A program made the translations under genes and the position numbers. A DNA stretch of 64,000 bases from Corynespora cassiicola (lineage: Eukaryota; Ascomycota; Dothideomycetes; Pleosporales; Corynesporascaceae). Below are positions 40,394-53,029 of the stretch, one piece after another. The notes beneath the pieces were generated by a model. The model saw only the letters and a list, made by a program, of their open reading frames with translations. It searched no databases and was not told the DNA's origin. Each line of letters starts with the position of its first letter. Position 1 is the stretch's first letter. Location of the stretch: positions 3,906,001 through 3,970,000 of the forward strand of contig JAEUWY010000001.1 in NCBI GenBank assembly GCA_022059125.1, written 5' to 3'.

Positions 40394-42328
40394 TCTAGTC
40401 AAAGCGACCGTATAAGGAAGCCTGATATGCCGGGACTGGAGACTCATATGACAAGTTGAGGCACAATAGACAGATCGTTTGGGTGGGCAAAGACGCCGTG
40501 AAGGAGATGCAAAGATTTTAGAAACAAACAAATATCCTCTACCCGAGGATAGGTGCGGAAAAGCTATTCCAGTGATTGGAAATTTTTGGAGAAATTGGAG
40601 GCGAGAAAAAGGGTGGCTGAACACTACATTTGGAGAGATCATTTCAAAGGCCGCTATTAGTTAGTCCGATTGGGGTATCATCTATTATAGTCTGTTTATT
40701 TGCCTCGCTATTCCGAAAATAGCCGGGCGCTCAAGATGAGAGGTTTAACAAGGGTCCCCCTTCCAGGCACAGTTAACTATCACTCGCTTACGCTCCAAGA
40801 ACCAGGCTGCAGACTCTTGCATGGCAATCGGGACCCTTTTTCCACATGCTGGCGTTTTGAAACTCAGTTGGGTATTCAGAGTAATATGGGAGGGTTATAT
40901 GAATAACACAGGGAGATTCAAGAAACAGGATATAACCCAAATCGGGCCCCTTCGCCCTACAACACAAAAGTGCTACAAAGTCTTCACAGTGAGGCATGTT
41001 CGATTCCCTCAGGTTTCCTGGCAAGCCGTTGTCATCTTTCTCTACATACATATATTATTGTAAAACAGTGTCCTTACGGTCGTGTCTGCGGCGTTACATC
41101 CATAGTTGTATCATGACCCTCCAAGAAGAGCTGCAAGGGTCTTCTCCGCACATGCATGGCAGTTCATATTCATAAGAGAACAGCGCGACATGTACGGTGG
41201 GGACGTTTGACGTACCGCAACTTACGGGCTGATCGACTAGCTTATCGTTGTTTTCCTTTGTCTCTTCCCCAACAAGTGAGCGCGGGTTTAGGCTTGCAGA
41301 GAAGATCGGTCAGGGCCCAGCGGCCCGTGCGCTATCCATGTCGTATCGATGCGAACGAGGGAGTGTTCCCCAATGGCGCTATATGACTGACATCAGAAGG
41401 CCGGGGGATGCATTTCCGAAAGGGGCAAATCACAGTACCGATACTCGTTCCGAATAGTAGAGGCCTGATTATTCGAGCATCGCAGTCCAAATTCTTGCCA
41501 GAAGTCGATGATGCTTATAACTTTTATACCCCAGCCCTCGAGAGCAGCCGGCCGAAATCCTCAAGATTGATCAAAAACCATAGCCTCGCTCATCAAGGGA
41601 GCGCATATCTGATTTTCGATTCCTCTCGGTTTCTCGTGAAATTGACCATGCGTCATGTCCATGTTTTTTGCGGCGCTTGGGTTGTCTCCGAAGGTCCCAA
41701 GGCCTGTGCCCCTGTAACACGTGATGCGCAAACCGGACTATGTGGATCGTCAAGGCCTTCAAAAACATGGTCTGATATTAATTTCCACCAACCTCGCGGT
41801 AACGATACGCACATTCAATATATCATGCGTCGCTTTGCATCTTCTAGCTGTTCCGGACCCCCGAGGCATGTAGAACGGAGCCGTGTCTAGTACCTTCCAA
41901 GCTAGCTGCCAAACATCTGGGCATCTTAGCCCTCTGACCTTCACCTCATTTCTCACGACTTCATCTGATATTCTCTCGCAATTAAAGCCTATTATCGCCT
42001 ATGTTGCTCGACTGGTCAACGCATCCGCCTGCAAGAGCTCGGGTCGGTGCTCGGTAGATTCTTCGTCCGGACTAGTGCTCTCCGCTCAATTTTCCCGGTG
42101 CTTGGTCTCCACGTTCCTGGCCAAACCCACCAATTTCAGCCTCCCATGCCGCCCAGAACCCCGCAACCGCCATCCCGCTTCCGTCTTGTAGCTCCGATAG
42201 TCTCTTGATCCCAATATGTGCAGATCATCCTGCCGTTTTTTTGGCCGACATACAAAAGGCACCATGCGCGCCTCAATTGGTTTCGATTGTCATCGGCGTG
42301 GCTTTGCAATTGCTCCACGATCGCAACC
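40394..42328. other. Long gene-free stretch before the GH35 gene
   Basis: About 1.9 kb with short frames only; none shows a domain or coherent splicing. CCACCAA copies, matching the CCNCCAA galacturonate-responsive element, are at 41785-41791 and 42127-42133, the latter about 200 bp before the start codon of the beta-galactosidase. Confidence 0.5.
42127..42133 (+). promoter_or_regulatory. Candidate galacturonate-responsive element upstream of GH35
   Basis: CCACCAA fits CCNCCAA. A second copy is at 41785-41791. The motif is short and expected by chance about every 2 kb counting both strands, so this is only suggestive. Confidence 0.3.
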
Positions 42329-45300
42329 ATGAAGCTCGTTCATGGTCTTCAATGGCTCTCGGCCTTGTCTTTGACAGGTTCCCTCCTCCCCGACTCGGCC
42401 GCCGCCCAGGTCAGCGATCCGAGTGACTGGCCAGAGCACGACAATGGTCTGAATGAGGTTGTCCAATGGGACCACTACAGCTTCAAGGTCAATGGCAAGA
42501 GGCTGTTCGTCTTTTCTGGAGAAATCCACTACTGGCGTATCCCCGTTCCAGAGGTGTGGGAGGATCTTCTCGAGAAGATCAAGGCTGCCGGTTTCACCGC
42601 TTTTGCCTTCTACGGCCATTGGGGTTACCACAGCCACAACAACCAGACGCTGGACTTTGAGACAGGTGCCCACGACTTCTCCAAGCTCTACGAGATTGCG
42701 AAACGCGTCGGCCTCTACGTTATCTCGCGTCCCGGTCCCTACGTCAACGCAGAGACCAATGCAGGAGGTTTTCCCTTGTGGTTGACCACCGGCGCGTACG
42801 GAAAGCTACGAGACGATGACCCGCGCTACGAGGCCGCTTGGAAGCCATACTTCGCCAAGTACTCGGAAATTACGAGCAAGCACCTCGTCACCAACGGCGG
42901 CAACACCCTTGTATACCAGATAGAGAACGAATACGGCGAGCAGTGGAGGGACACCTTCAACAAGATCCCGAACCCACCCGCGGGACGCTACATGGAGGCC
43001 TTGCAGGAGGTTGCTCGTGCGAATGGAATCGATGTGCCAGTCATCCACAACGATCCCAATATGCGCACTAGGTCCTGGTCTGAAGACTACTCTCCGGGAG
43101 CTATCGGTAATGTCGATGTTGCAGGCATTGACAGCTACCCGTCTTGCTGGAGCTGTAACTTGGACGAGTGTACCGGCACCAACGGCGAATACGTTCCATA
43201 CCTCACCATCAACTATTATGACCACTTCCAGGCATTCACGCCTACTCAGCCGAGCTTCTTCCCCGAGTTCCAGGGTGGATCTTACAACCCTTGGGGTGGA
43301 CCTCAGGGCGGATGCCCTAACGACATCGGCGCTGATTTCGCCAATCTGTAAGTTTTCAATGATCCAGTCAATTGAAACGATAGACTGACAAAATCAAGTT
43401 TCTACCGTAACCTGATCTCCCAGCGCGTTTCTGCAATCAGTCTGTACATGATGTTCGGTGGAACCAACTGGGGAGCTCTTGCATGCCCTGTCGTTGCTAC
43501 TTCGTACGACTACAGCTCTCCTATCCAGGAAAACCGAAAGATTGACAGCAAGTTCTACGAAACTAAGAACTTGGCTTTGTTCACTCGAGTTGCTGAAGAC
43601 CTTACTGTTACCGACCGCCTCGGCAACAGCACTTCGTACACTACCAACTCTGCCATCACCGCCAGTGAACTTCGCAACCCCGAGACCAACGGCGCATTCT
43701 ACGTCACCATCCACGACTACTCTCCATCCGGAACCAGGGAGTCATTCAAGCTCCACGTTACCACCTCGGCCGGAAACCTCACTATTCCCCAGCACGGCGG
43801 ATCCATTGTCATCAATGGCCATCAGTCCAAGATCCTGGTCACTGATTTTGCCATTGGCAACGAGTCTTTGACCTACTCTACTGCCGAGGTTCTCACATAC
43901 TCCATTGTTGATGAGAGCCCCGTGGTTGTTCTCTGGACTGGTGTCGGCGAAACGGCCGAGTTCAGGCTCCATGGAGCCACAAAGGGCCATGTTGTGAAGA
44001 ACACCGGTGGTCAGAACGCTACCTTCCACCACGACTACCAGGGAATCACCGTCAACATCGCACAGGTTACTGGAAAGAGCGTCATTGAATTCGACAATGG
44101 CGTCAAGGTTGTTGTTGTTGACAAGCCAACTGCGTACTTGTACTGGGCTCCTAACCTGTCCGACGATCCTTTCGCTCCTGTTGATCAGTCCATCCTTGTT
44201 CACGGCCCCTATTTGGTCCGTGACGTTTCCCAGGAAGGCGATGCTTTGGCTCTCAAGGGTGATATCTCCAAGGCTACTGAGATCGAAGTCTTTGCTTCCA
44301 AGGATATCAAGTCCCTTTCCTTCAACGGAAAGTCCATCGAAGCCAAGCGCACTCCCTACGGCAGTCTGACTGCTGTTGTTTCCGGCTTCAACGGCACCAT
44401 TCCTCTTCCCCCGTTCGACTCCTGGAAGGTCAATGACGGTCTTCCCGAGCGTTTCCCTGACTACGACGACTCTGGTGCTGCTTGGGTTGATGCTGACCAC
44501 GAGACCACTCCCAACCCCACCAAGCCTGATACCCTCCCCGTCCTCTACGTCGATGACTACGGCTTTCACAACAGCTTCCACCTCTTCCGCGGTTATTTCA
44601 CTGGCCGTGCCACTGCTGTCAGCCTTTCCCTCCAGGGTGGCCTGGCCTTCGGCTGGAGCGCATGGCTCAACGGCCAATTCTTGGGCTCGTATCTCGGAAA
44701 CTCGACTGTCGGCGTTGGTAACCTTACTCTTCCGTTCGGAAACGCTACTGTCAATACCAACGGCACCAACGTCCTTTTGATCACTCAGGACAACTCTGGC
44801 CACGACTTGCGCGCCGAGAGCGTTCAGCCCCGCGGTATCCTCCGCGCCAGCCTAGAGGGTGGCGCTGAGTTCAGCAAGTGGAAGATTGCCGGAGAGGCAG
44901 GTGGCGAGGCCTACCAGATCGACCCTGTCCGTGGCTCCCTGAGCGAGGGTGGTCTCACCGCAGAACGTCTTGGCTGGCACTTGCCTGGCTTCGATGACTC
45001 CGAGTGGGAGACTGCCACCTCCACTGGCGTCAGCGGCCCCGGAATCAAGTTCTACCGCACCACCATCAACCTCGATGTCCCCGCTGGCCTTGATGCTGCT
45101 TTCGCATTCGTCCTTAACGCTCCTGGATCTACCAAGGTCCGCACGCACCTCTTCGTCAACGGATACCAGTATGGTCGCTTCAACCCGTACGTCGGAAACG
45201 AGATCAAGTTCCCTGTTCCTCCGGGTGTGCTCAACTATGCCGGCGAGAACACTATTGGTCTGAGCGTTTGGGCTCAGAGCGAGGAAGGTGCTGAGATTGA

Positions 45301-45406
45301 TATCAAGCTTGAGCAGGACTTTGTTGTCAACAGCAGCTGGGAGGCTAGGTTTGATGGCGAGTACCTCAGGCCCGGATGGACTGAGGAGCGCCTCAACTAT
45401 GCTTAA
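42329..45406 (+). CDS. Secreted beta-galactosidase, GH35
   Basis: Exons 42329..43347 and 43399..45406 (51-nt intron, CTGAC branch) give 1008 residues, the normal size for fungal LacA-type enzymes. It releases terminal beta-galactose from galactan, arabinogalactan, xyloglucan or lactose outside the cell. A signal peptide of about 26 residues precedes the TIM barrel with '[20 protein letters not shown]', '[20 protein letters not shown]', acid/base Glu201 in '[11 protein letters not shown]', nucleophile Glu313 in '[15 protein letters not shown]' and '[12 protein letters not shown]'. Later beta-domains include two jelly rolls ('[17 protein letters not shown]', '[15 protein letters not shown]'). 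The intron falls between the nucleophile and 'FGGTNWG'. The ATG places the leader first; the frame extends further upstream without similarity. Confidence 0.95.
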
Positions 45407-45619
45407 ATGTATATATAATCGTAACGTAATCGATATTCACGAATTAGAGTATTCATCTAATCACATGTTCCATAATGAGAGTTGTTGAGAGATGGCTTTA
45501 AATATATAAACAAATACGACAGTGAATGAGCGCAAGATTTCTGAGGGAACTATATGAATTGTTACTAATCTACATAGCAACTTCTAGGATCTATCTTAAG
45601 GTATATAGTACTTCTCCAA

Positions 45620-46945
45620 CTATATGAGGGGTCTGGCTGCCTCTACTTTCATTGGAACAAGCAGCCCCAGCTTAGCCATATCCTGGTACATTTCGAAGAT
45701 GCTTTCTAGGGTATCGACAAACCCACAGAATCCTAAAATTCTAGCTTTGCTCATGGAAAGCGATCCAAATGGAAGATTATTGAAGTCGCCCATGATGAAT
45801 TCATCCAAACTTCCTTCAAACACATTCTTCTTCAACTGTCCATCCGACTTCTCCATCAGCTCTTTCCAAGCCTTCTGATTTTTCTCATTCTTCGCCCAGT
45901 CAACGAACCGGAAGCTCTGCTTTATACTCAAAGGCGGTCCATATCCCAGGGGAGCCTCCTCCCCACCCTTCATCTCCAAAACCTTCAGCTTCCCCTCATC
46001 CACCTCCGGCCTCCGCACCCCCTCAACCCCATACCACCTCGCCAACTCTTCATAAAACCGATCAAAGCTCAACATCCCCCCATCTCCCGCATTGAACCTC
46101 TCATTCCTACACTTATCCTCCAACACCGCCCACTCACTCAAATACCCCGTCAATCTCGCTGACGCATGCAGCGCCTCAAACTGCCATGACTCCATTCCTG
46201 CCCCATACTCGAGCATCTCCCCCTTGTATGCCTTCACAGCTGCGTAAACGCTGTAGCTCACAAACGTGTTCATCGAGGGGTATTCCGTGGCTCCGATGAT
46301 GGCAGCTGGCATCACAATGTTCCAGCCCGTCTCCTCGTGCGCACTGCAATACGCAAACAGCAATTCTTCCTGGCGATAGTAAAAATTTGGCTCTAGGTGT
46401 TGGGGCTGCGGGTCCGATTCTACGAGAGGGGTGCGCACGCGGCCGATATGGACGCCGTAGTTCTTCCCGCCGGTCTGGAGGAGGATGCGTTTAGGCCGGA
46501 TACCCGCCATGTGAAGCGAGTCGAGGAAGTTTTTGAAGGGGGGGACGTTGGACTCGATGAGATCCTCGGCGGTGCTCGGGTTCATAGCGCTGTCGCCGGA
46601 CTTAGGGGGGAGATAAGCGTAGTAGAAGATGTAGTCTGCGGAGACATTGCGGAGGCGGGTGGCAATTTCTTCGGCGGATTTGGTGAGGTCAACGGCGATG
46701 TGGTGGATACGAGAGCGTTGTTCAGGGGTGAAGAATGATAGTAGGGCTTCTGAGAGGGGGCGGCGGGAAACGGCGTAGACGGTGGACCAGCGGTCGGGGG
46801 TGTCGAGAAGGGCTCGTAGGGTGTGAAATCCCGATATCCCAGTTGCGCCACACACGACTGCTTTCAGGCCTTTGATTTCAGGATCAAAGGTAGGGAGGTT
46901 TCGGTAGATTCCCGACGTGCGAAGAGGGTAACTAGAAGAGCTCAT
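45620..46945 (-). CDS. PRISE-like NAD(P)-dependent reductase (extended SDR)
   Basis: A single exon of 441 residues from the ATG at 46945. 'AVVCGATGISGFHTLRALL' (about 29-47) is the nucleotide-binding glycine motif. 'LLQTGGKNYGVHIG' and 'NFYYRQEELLF' correspond to the Lys and Tyr catalytic segments of progesterone-5-beta-reductase/iridoid-synthase-like (PRISE) enzymes, normally TG.K.Y and NFYY..ED. The family reduces activated C=C double bonds of enones in the cytosol; fungal members occur in secondary metabolism and are mostly uncharacterised. 'GWNIVMPAAIIGATEYPSMN' is also family-like. It converges with the GH35 gene, leaving 213 bp between stop codons. The true substrate is unknown. Confidence 0.8.
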   Translation of the reverse strand: MSSSSYPLRTSGIYRNLPTFDPEIKGLKAVVCGATGISGFHTLRALLDTPDRWSTVYAVSRRPLSEALLSFFTPEQRSRIHHIAVDLTKSAEEIATRLRNVSADYIFYYAYLPPKSGDSAMNPSTAEDLIESNVPPFKNFLDSLHMAGIRPKRILLQTGGKNYGVHIGRVRTPLVESDPQPQHLEPNFYYRQEELLFAYCSAHEETGWNIVMPAAIIGATEYPSMNTFVSYSVYAAVKAYKGEMLEYGAGMESWQFEALHASARLTGYLSEWAVLEDKCRNERFNAGDGGMLSFDRFYEELARWYGVEGVRRPEVDEGKLKVLEMKGGEEAPLGYGPPLSIKQSFRFVDWAKNEKNQKAWKELMEKSDGQLKKNVFEGSLDEFIMGDFNNLPFGSLSMSKARILGFCGFVDTLESIFEMYQDMAKLGLLVPMKVEAARPLI

Positions 46946-47514
46946 GATAATGTTTTGATCCTGCAATCTTTAAGATGAAGCAGTTGATTTCAACGATCTG
47001 ATCATTTCTCATTTTATATACTCTCTAAATAGTCAGTTCCATATTTTGTACGTTGGTGTATGATTGTTTTTTTATTCAATTTGTCACATGAGTACGCGTT
47101 CCGTACTCACCCGTGCACTAACCAATTTTCTGACGTCACGTATCGGTTACTTTGGGCAACGCTTCTATCTAGCTGCTCCACTACCATGCATATGTAACGA
47201 CGATAACGTGTTAACCTGCGGGTCAAATATCCATTCCATCTTGGCGCTGCTACAAAACTAGCAAAATGAAAAAAAAAAACCTTGCAATCCCGAAGAGCAG
47301 CTAAAAAATTGGCATGTGGTCGGCCGAACAAGATCTTGATGGAGCAGTTAGCTCGCAGACCGGTAGACTACCTGGTAGATATGAATCAGAAATTTCACTC
47401 CGTGGTTCCTTCCAACGGATTGCGGAAGACTCATATATTCATTGCTGGGGACTTGACAAGATGACGTCAATAATATTTTGATTATCTTGAACGATTCACT
47501 TTTTCAAGCAAGCT
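46946..47514. other. Intergenic region
   Basis: The promoter of the PRISE-like gene and the 3' flank of the carboxypeptidase. An A-run lies at about 47270-47280. No gene was seen. Confidence 0.5.
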
Positions 47515-48981
47515 CTAAGCGTTCCTGAGCATGGAAGCAACACCGGCCCAAGTCTCTCTGACTGTGGGCTGGATCTGGTTGGCGGGTAGAACGAAACCAT
47601 ACGTTCCCCTATCCCTCAGCTCGTAAGTGTACGAGTAAGTAGCATTGCCAACGACATCAGTGTAATCGGTCGAATCCCCAGTGGTGGCATACAAGGTGGA
47701 GCAAGCACCGCCGATGGTGTAGGCTGTTCCAGAGACGGCACGGATGGCGGAAGCCGCTGCCGTGGCGAGGCTTCGGTGCTGCGCTTCGTTCTCGGGACGG
47801 ATGTTGCAGTTGTACCCATATGCTGCCATTATTATTATTTTAGCTCAATTCAATATCTCTTTCTTGGAGGAGGAATTAGTGCTTACGCCAAAGAATGTAC
47901 TGGCCGTATGAGTGGATGTCGAGGTAGAGGCGGATACCACGTCCGTCCCTGAGCCTGTTGACCTGAGCGACCAAGCCTCTGTTCTCAGGAGAGTCGCCGG
48001 CCGAAACACCCTTGTAGGTCTCAGAGCAAGGGTTAGTAGACGCTCCACCGGGAACATTCCATTGGTATGGCCAGTTGCGGTTGATGTCGCGACCAACACA
48101 AGAGTTGCCGCTGACAGTCTGTCTGTTCTTCCTCCAAAGACGGTCGGTCGTCTGGCTGTAAACAAAACCTGGAAACAAAAAATTAGCTTAAGTTACCTTC
48201 TAAGGCAATCTAGAAATTGCATACCATCAGGATTCACGACAGGCATGATGTAAAAGTCGAACTTGTCGACCAACGCTCTAATAGAAGAATCAGTGCTGTA
48301 CTTAGTGAGCAACTGCCACGCAAAGTACTGCGTTGTCTATAATATAATGTAAGCAAAAAGTAAAACGGTGGCTGTTCAAACATACAAGGGTAGTGATCCA
48401 TTCTCGTGCGTGTACAGTTCCGTGGATAAGCACAGCAGGCTTAGATCCGGAGCCGCCACTACCCCAGATGTGGATACCAGTTAGAGTACGTCCCTGAACG
48501 GAGCTTCCGGCAGTGATGATCTCGGATTGAGAGGGAAAGCCACCCTGCAAGTCTCGCAGGAACTGGAGGTGGTCGGCATAGGAGTGATACGCAGTGAACC
48601 ATGATTCGCTAGGAACTGCAAGTCTTGTAAGTATCTAATTTCTAACGCAACTATGAGTTTCTTACCTGCATAGATACCCATTTCACCTTCTTCCTCAATG
48701 ATGGCGCCAACATTCTCATTGATTACTTCGCTTTCGGCAGCGAGGGCGTTCACCGCGTCGACATTCTCGGGGGAGACGACAACGTCGATCTTGGCTGCCT
48801 TGCCTGGGTTCAAGACGTGAGCAGCAAGCTCCTCAATCTGAGCCTCGACTTCAGCCGTAGCTTCAGGGAGAGACAGGCGAAGCAACTTGAAGCCACTGTA
48901 GTCGACCTTCTCATTATCCCTGGGGACAATGGCACCGAAGGCGGTGGAAAGAAGGAGTGACTTGAAAACAATCGACTTCAT
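47515..48981 (-). CDS. Secreted zinc carboxypeptidase, M14A family
   Basis: Exons complement(48666..48981), complement(48386..48615), complement(48225..48336), complement(47887..48168) and complement(47515..47822) give 415 residues. A signal peptide and a pro-domain (about 17-100, typical of procarboxypeptidases) come first. The catalytic domain has the zinc ligands His174 and Glu177 in 'HGTVHAREW', the third ligand in 'YLDIHSYGQYILWPYGY', substrate-binding Asn-Arg in 'GRDINRNWPYQW', and the catalytic Glu in 'SYTYELRDRGTYGF'. These enzymes remove C-terminal residues from peptides outside the cell. All four introns are 50-65 nt and each is needed to join the motifs. Confidence 0.92.
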
Positions 48982-51186
48982 GTTGGAGAAGGCTTAGACA
49001 CCGCGAATGAGACAAGATTAGTGCTGAGGAATCCAAATGCTTGGGCCAGCGACGCCCAATTTATACCTACCGGTCCCTGGCAGAGATCAGGTACATTTCT
49101 TCTTTTCTAGAAAAGTTCGCACGACCTGTAGGTACAAGCACCTGCCGATCACGTCTCATCGCCGAAGCACTCTTCTGCCATCTTATCACTGTTATTGGCT
49201 TCAACAAGCACCAAATCTAATGCACGCGCGGGAGATGGGCATTGGGAGGAATTGTTTACCGAGTAAGCCTGCCGCAACGCTCTGGAAACTCGCTCGCCAT
49301 GGCTCGTTCATTAAATCGCCGTGGGATGTGTCTCTTGGCAAACCTGAGGTGGAAGGTGTGGTAGGTTGTCGTGATAGGGCCGGAGGCTTGTATGGTCCCC
49401 GATTAGGAAGGTCGACGTAGCGAGGGCGCGGAGAGGGGCCTTGGCGGCTGAACTAGGTCCGAATGGCGAGATCGACCTTGATCGAGGCCTGGGAGTGCAG
49501 GGGCTCACATGTCGTGGAGAAGATGATGCGACTGCTTAAGCGCTTATCGTCATGGGGAAGGAGGCTGAGATGGGAAGGAGAATGCTTCTCGTTATGCGAA
49601 GTCATATAGCCGTCAGCCACACTGGCTCATGACAGCAGGTGGGTAGCAAAGTGCTCGAGAGATCAGATAAGAAACTTTCAATGGTCCGATTAACGCTTGT
49701 GAGCAGTTTCCAGCCTCGAATATAGGTAGATAGGTGTATGTTATGGAGTCGAGCGACGCGAAACCAATAAAGAGCAGGTTGTCTTTAGCCTGTCTCTTCC
49801 TTCTTCACGGAATGCTGAGCTGAATCATAATTATTTCAGCATTCCAATCCATACCCGCATGTGCTTCGTTACTCGACCAAAAGATTCAAAGTCTATCCAG
49901 GTGCACTGTTCCATTCTTCGCAGGTCGATCATGTTTTACAACAACTGAGAAATGAGCCACTATCAAGAATTACACATAACATATACATCAAAATGCGTGC
50001 AGGTTAATGTTTATCGTTTGCTACAGCCTGTAATCCGCCAAGCATCTCACACGTGCTATATGTGCTTCTGCGAAATTTTGGATATACATTTCATCTTCTA
50101 TGAACAAATTCATGTCAATTGCACATGTAAAAGTGATTTCTGATTTCAGTTTTTTTATTGACATCTATATATTGAAGCATTGATTGATTCGGAAAAGTGA
50201 ATCGGTCTTTCTAGTGTCAACCTGATCAATCAAGCAAAGCGGTTTGTATCAGTTCACCGCTTGCAAGCTTTTATGAGACATTAATAAGCTAATTCCGTGC
50301 AGGTGGTTTACAGATTCAGGAGAACATTCACGAATGGGTAATGAATCAATTTAATACCGAGGTTATTGCGCTGTAAATGATGCCAGAATTTTCATGTAAC
50401 GCTTGTTGATGTGACTCAGGGCCGAGTCAGTGCCAAGTCGCGACCCGAGCCACGCCTTAGTCAACAATAGAATCCGCCCTAGTCCAGACGGGCTGGAGAG
50501 CAGATGTAGCATAGATTCTCATGCGAAATTTCAGATGGTTTTCACAACTTGGACTCCATGTATTGTCGTGCTTGAAGTCAGCTATAGACTTCAGCAGCAG
50601 TTTGCACAGTGCTCATGCTTAGCATTGTCTGGAAATTCTCTTTTTATTTACATCGAAAAAAAAATAGATTTGCAAGCCAATGAGGCATAAAATTTTTAAT
50701 TTGCTGATTCATTCTTAAAGTATCGCTTTCACCTGGCGACGTTTCCTAACAGAGTTGAGTAAGCGACCAGAGGAAGGGAGCCCCCGAGCCAAGCTTGCCG
50801 TACTGAATGCCGAACAATAGCGGTGGTGGCTCCGTCCCTAGAAAGAGTTAGCTTGTACTTATTTCAAGAATCCCATCGTGGAAGTTTTGTCCGCCGAAAC
50901 CAATTCGCAACCTCCGTTAGCCCCACCCTCTGGACCAGACATGTAGACACGCCCTATAGGCCCGAAACGATGGTCACATCGATCCATAGTCACAAGACGG
51001 TATCTCATGATTAATCGAACCCCAGTGATAATACAAAGTACTCGAAATTCCCTTGCTCATCCCATAACAGGAGGTGGACCCTATCGATTGACATATGCTA
51101 CCGAAGCCTAGTCGCACTTCAATCTTAATTTGAAACAGGACATCTTCTATTCTACAACCGAACGTAGCGTAGTTGCCAGAGATCAA
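48982..51186. other. Gene-free stretch of 2.2 kb
   Basis: Divergent upstream regions of the carboxypeptidase and the PLP enzyme. Frames of 60-127 codons are present but lack domains. AT-rich from about 49,700. Confidence 0.5.
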
Positions 51187-52818
51187 ATGGAGTCCCAAAA
51201 GACGAATCTTTCCTCCAGAGGAGATGTATTTGCTTCCCCAAAGAGCATAATCCCAATGCTTGAGGTGGTTTGCGACCTGTGGGATCCAGAAAAGAACCCT
51301 GGCGGATATGTTAGCTTAGGTGTTGCAGAAAACGTAAGTTGTGGCAATACAAGGATGGATCGAGAAAATTGAGACACTAACAATCCGCAGACCCTGATGC
51401 ATGATGAGATCATAGAGCACATGACTAATAATGTGAGTGTCATTCAGAGATATCATGGACTCAAAACCCAAATAGGCTCACAAGTCTATAGTTCAGTATT
51501 GATAGTCATTCTTTGACTTATGGCGACGGCTTTTCCGGCTCTCATCGCCTTCGTGGTACGATTGCAAGATTCGTCAACCGCCACTTTAATCCTTTCAAAC
51601 CAGTCACCAAGGATCAACTTCTTGTCACCTCTGGCGTTGGTCAGGCAGTTGAAATCTCCGGCTTCACTCTTCTCGACAAAGGCGACGGTGTCTTGCTTGC
51701 GTGTCCTCATTATGGTCAATTCCCTAACGATCTAGGATACCGAGTTGGGTAAGTAGCCGAGTCATGAGGCTTCTGTTCGTTGTCGTACATTGACTGACTT
51801 TATTCAAGGGCACAAGTCATTGGTGTTTCGTTTGGAAAGGAAGATCCCTTCTCCCTTCAGACGGTAGATGCATACGAAAAGGCTCTTGTGAATGCCCAAA
51901 ATCGAGGCATCCGCATGAGAGCTCTATTGCTATGCAATCCCCATAACCCATTAGGTAGTCGGAATCTTTTAATTTTCGTCCATCTTCTCATGTATACATA
52001 TAGGTCGATGCTACACTCGCGAGGTACTCGAGGCCTATATGCAGTTCTGTCAAAAACATAACCTCCACCTCATCACTGACGAGATTTACGCTCTGTCTAC
52101 GTGGAAAAACCCGGATGCACCGGATGCCCCTGGCTTCACATCGGTCCTTTCTATCAATACCGATTGTTTGATTGACCCTAGCCTTGTGCATGTACTTTGG
52201 GGAATGAGCAAAGTATGAGACCCTGGTACTATGAAATCATCAGATGTGCTGATTCCGATATAGGACTTCGGATCCAATGGCATCAGACTCGGCTGCTTGA
52301 TCAGCCAGAGCAATGTTCCACTCCTACGGGCTGCACAAGCAAACTCGTATTTCTCCTGCCCCTCATCTTTATCGGACCTCGTCTCCTCGCGAATCCTTGC
52401 TGACGATCATTTTGTCGAATCCTTCATACAAACGAATCGCCTGCGTTTGGCCAAGAACTATAGCCTCACGGCTCGCTTCTTGGAAGCCCACAATATCCCA
52501 TTCAAGAGGGGTTCCAATGCGGGCTTCTTCGTCTGGGGAGAGCTTTTTGATCTTATTCGGACCGAAATAGACAATTCCATCAGAAAACAGGTGGATGCAG
52601 GCATACCAACAGAGAAGGCCGCGAGAGCCCTGGAAACAAGGCTTCAGACGACTTTGCTCAACCACCGAGTGTTCTTGGCGATGGGAAGTGACTTCGGTGG
52701 TGACGTTCCCGGGTGGTACAGGATTGTGTTTGCTCACAAACAGGATTACCTAAAACTTGGTTTGGATCGTATGGTTGAAGCGATCAGAGCGTTTCGTACT
52801 GAACTTGAGAATGAATAG
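51187..52818 (+). CDS. PLP-dependent aminotransferase class I/II, ACC-synthase-like
   Basis: Exons 51187..51333, 51391..51432, 51492..51748, 51809..51954, 52004..52212 and 52264..52818 give 451 residues. Fold-type I landmarks are present: 'YVSLGVAEN' at the start, 'DSHSLTYGDGFSGSHRLR', 'TSGVGQAVE', 'LLLCNPHNPLGRCYTREVLE', 'LHLITDEIYALS', and the cofactor Lys in 'GMSKDFGSNGIRLG'. This set resembles 1-aminocyclopropane-1-carboxylate synthases and fungal relatives that work as C-S lyases or transaminases in secondary metabolism (GliI-like). Exon 2 is only 42 nt. No biosynthetic core gene is nearby, so the pathway is unknown. The specific reaction (ACC formation, beta-elimination or transamination) cannot be told. 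Confidence 0.87.
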
Positions 52819-53029
52819 GTGTAAGTAGGGGTCAGGTTTGCTGTAATATAAGTCACTCATCTTTGTTACGAAAAATTAACAAAAGGTTACAAAATCTTGA
52901 AATATCTACATTGATGTATCGAATATGCATAAAATTAGTACTCTGTGAAGGTCAAGCCCTCGATGTCATCACATCGTTGAGCTCGTAAAGCCAAGTTGGT
53001 TACCCTGCATGGCTGCGACCGTACTTCGC

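Noticed and set aside
40479..40664. 61-codon protein-like frame after the MFS gene
   Set aside because: Starts at a non-ATG codon and lies in the 3' flank; no homologous family recognised.
41408..41890. 160-codon frame upstream of GH35
   Set aside because: No domain, mixed composition, and it overlaps equally long antisense frames; treated as promoter DNA.
43742..44803. 353-codon antisense frame within GH35
   Set aside because: Mirror of the GH35 coding strand with its strong codon bias.
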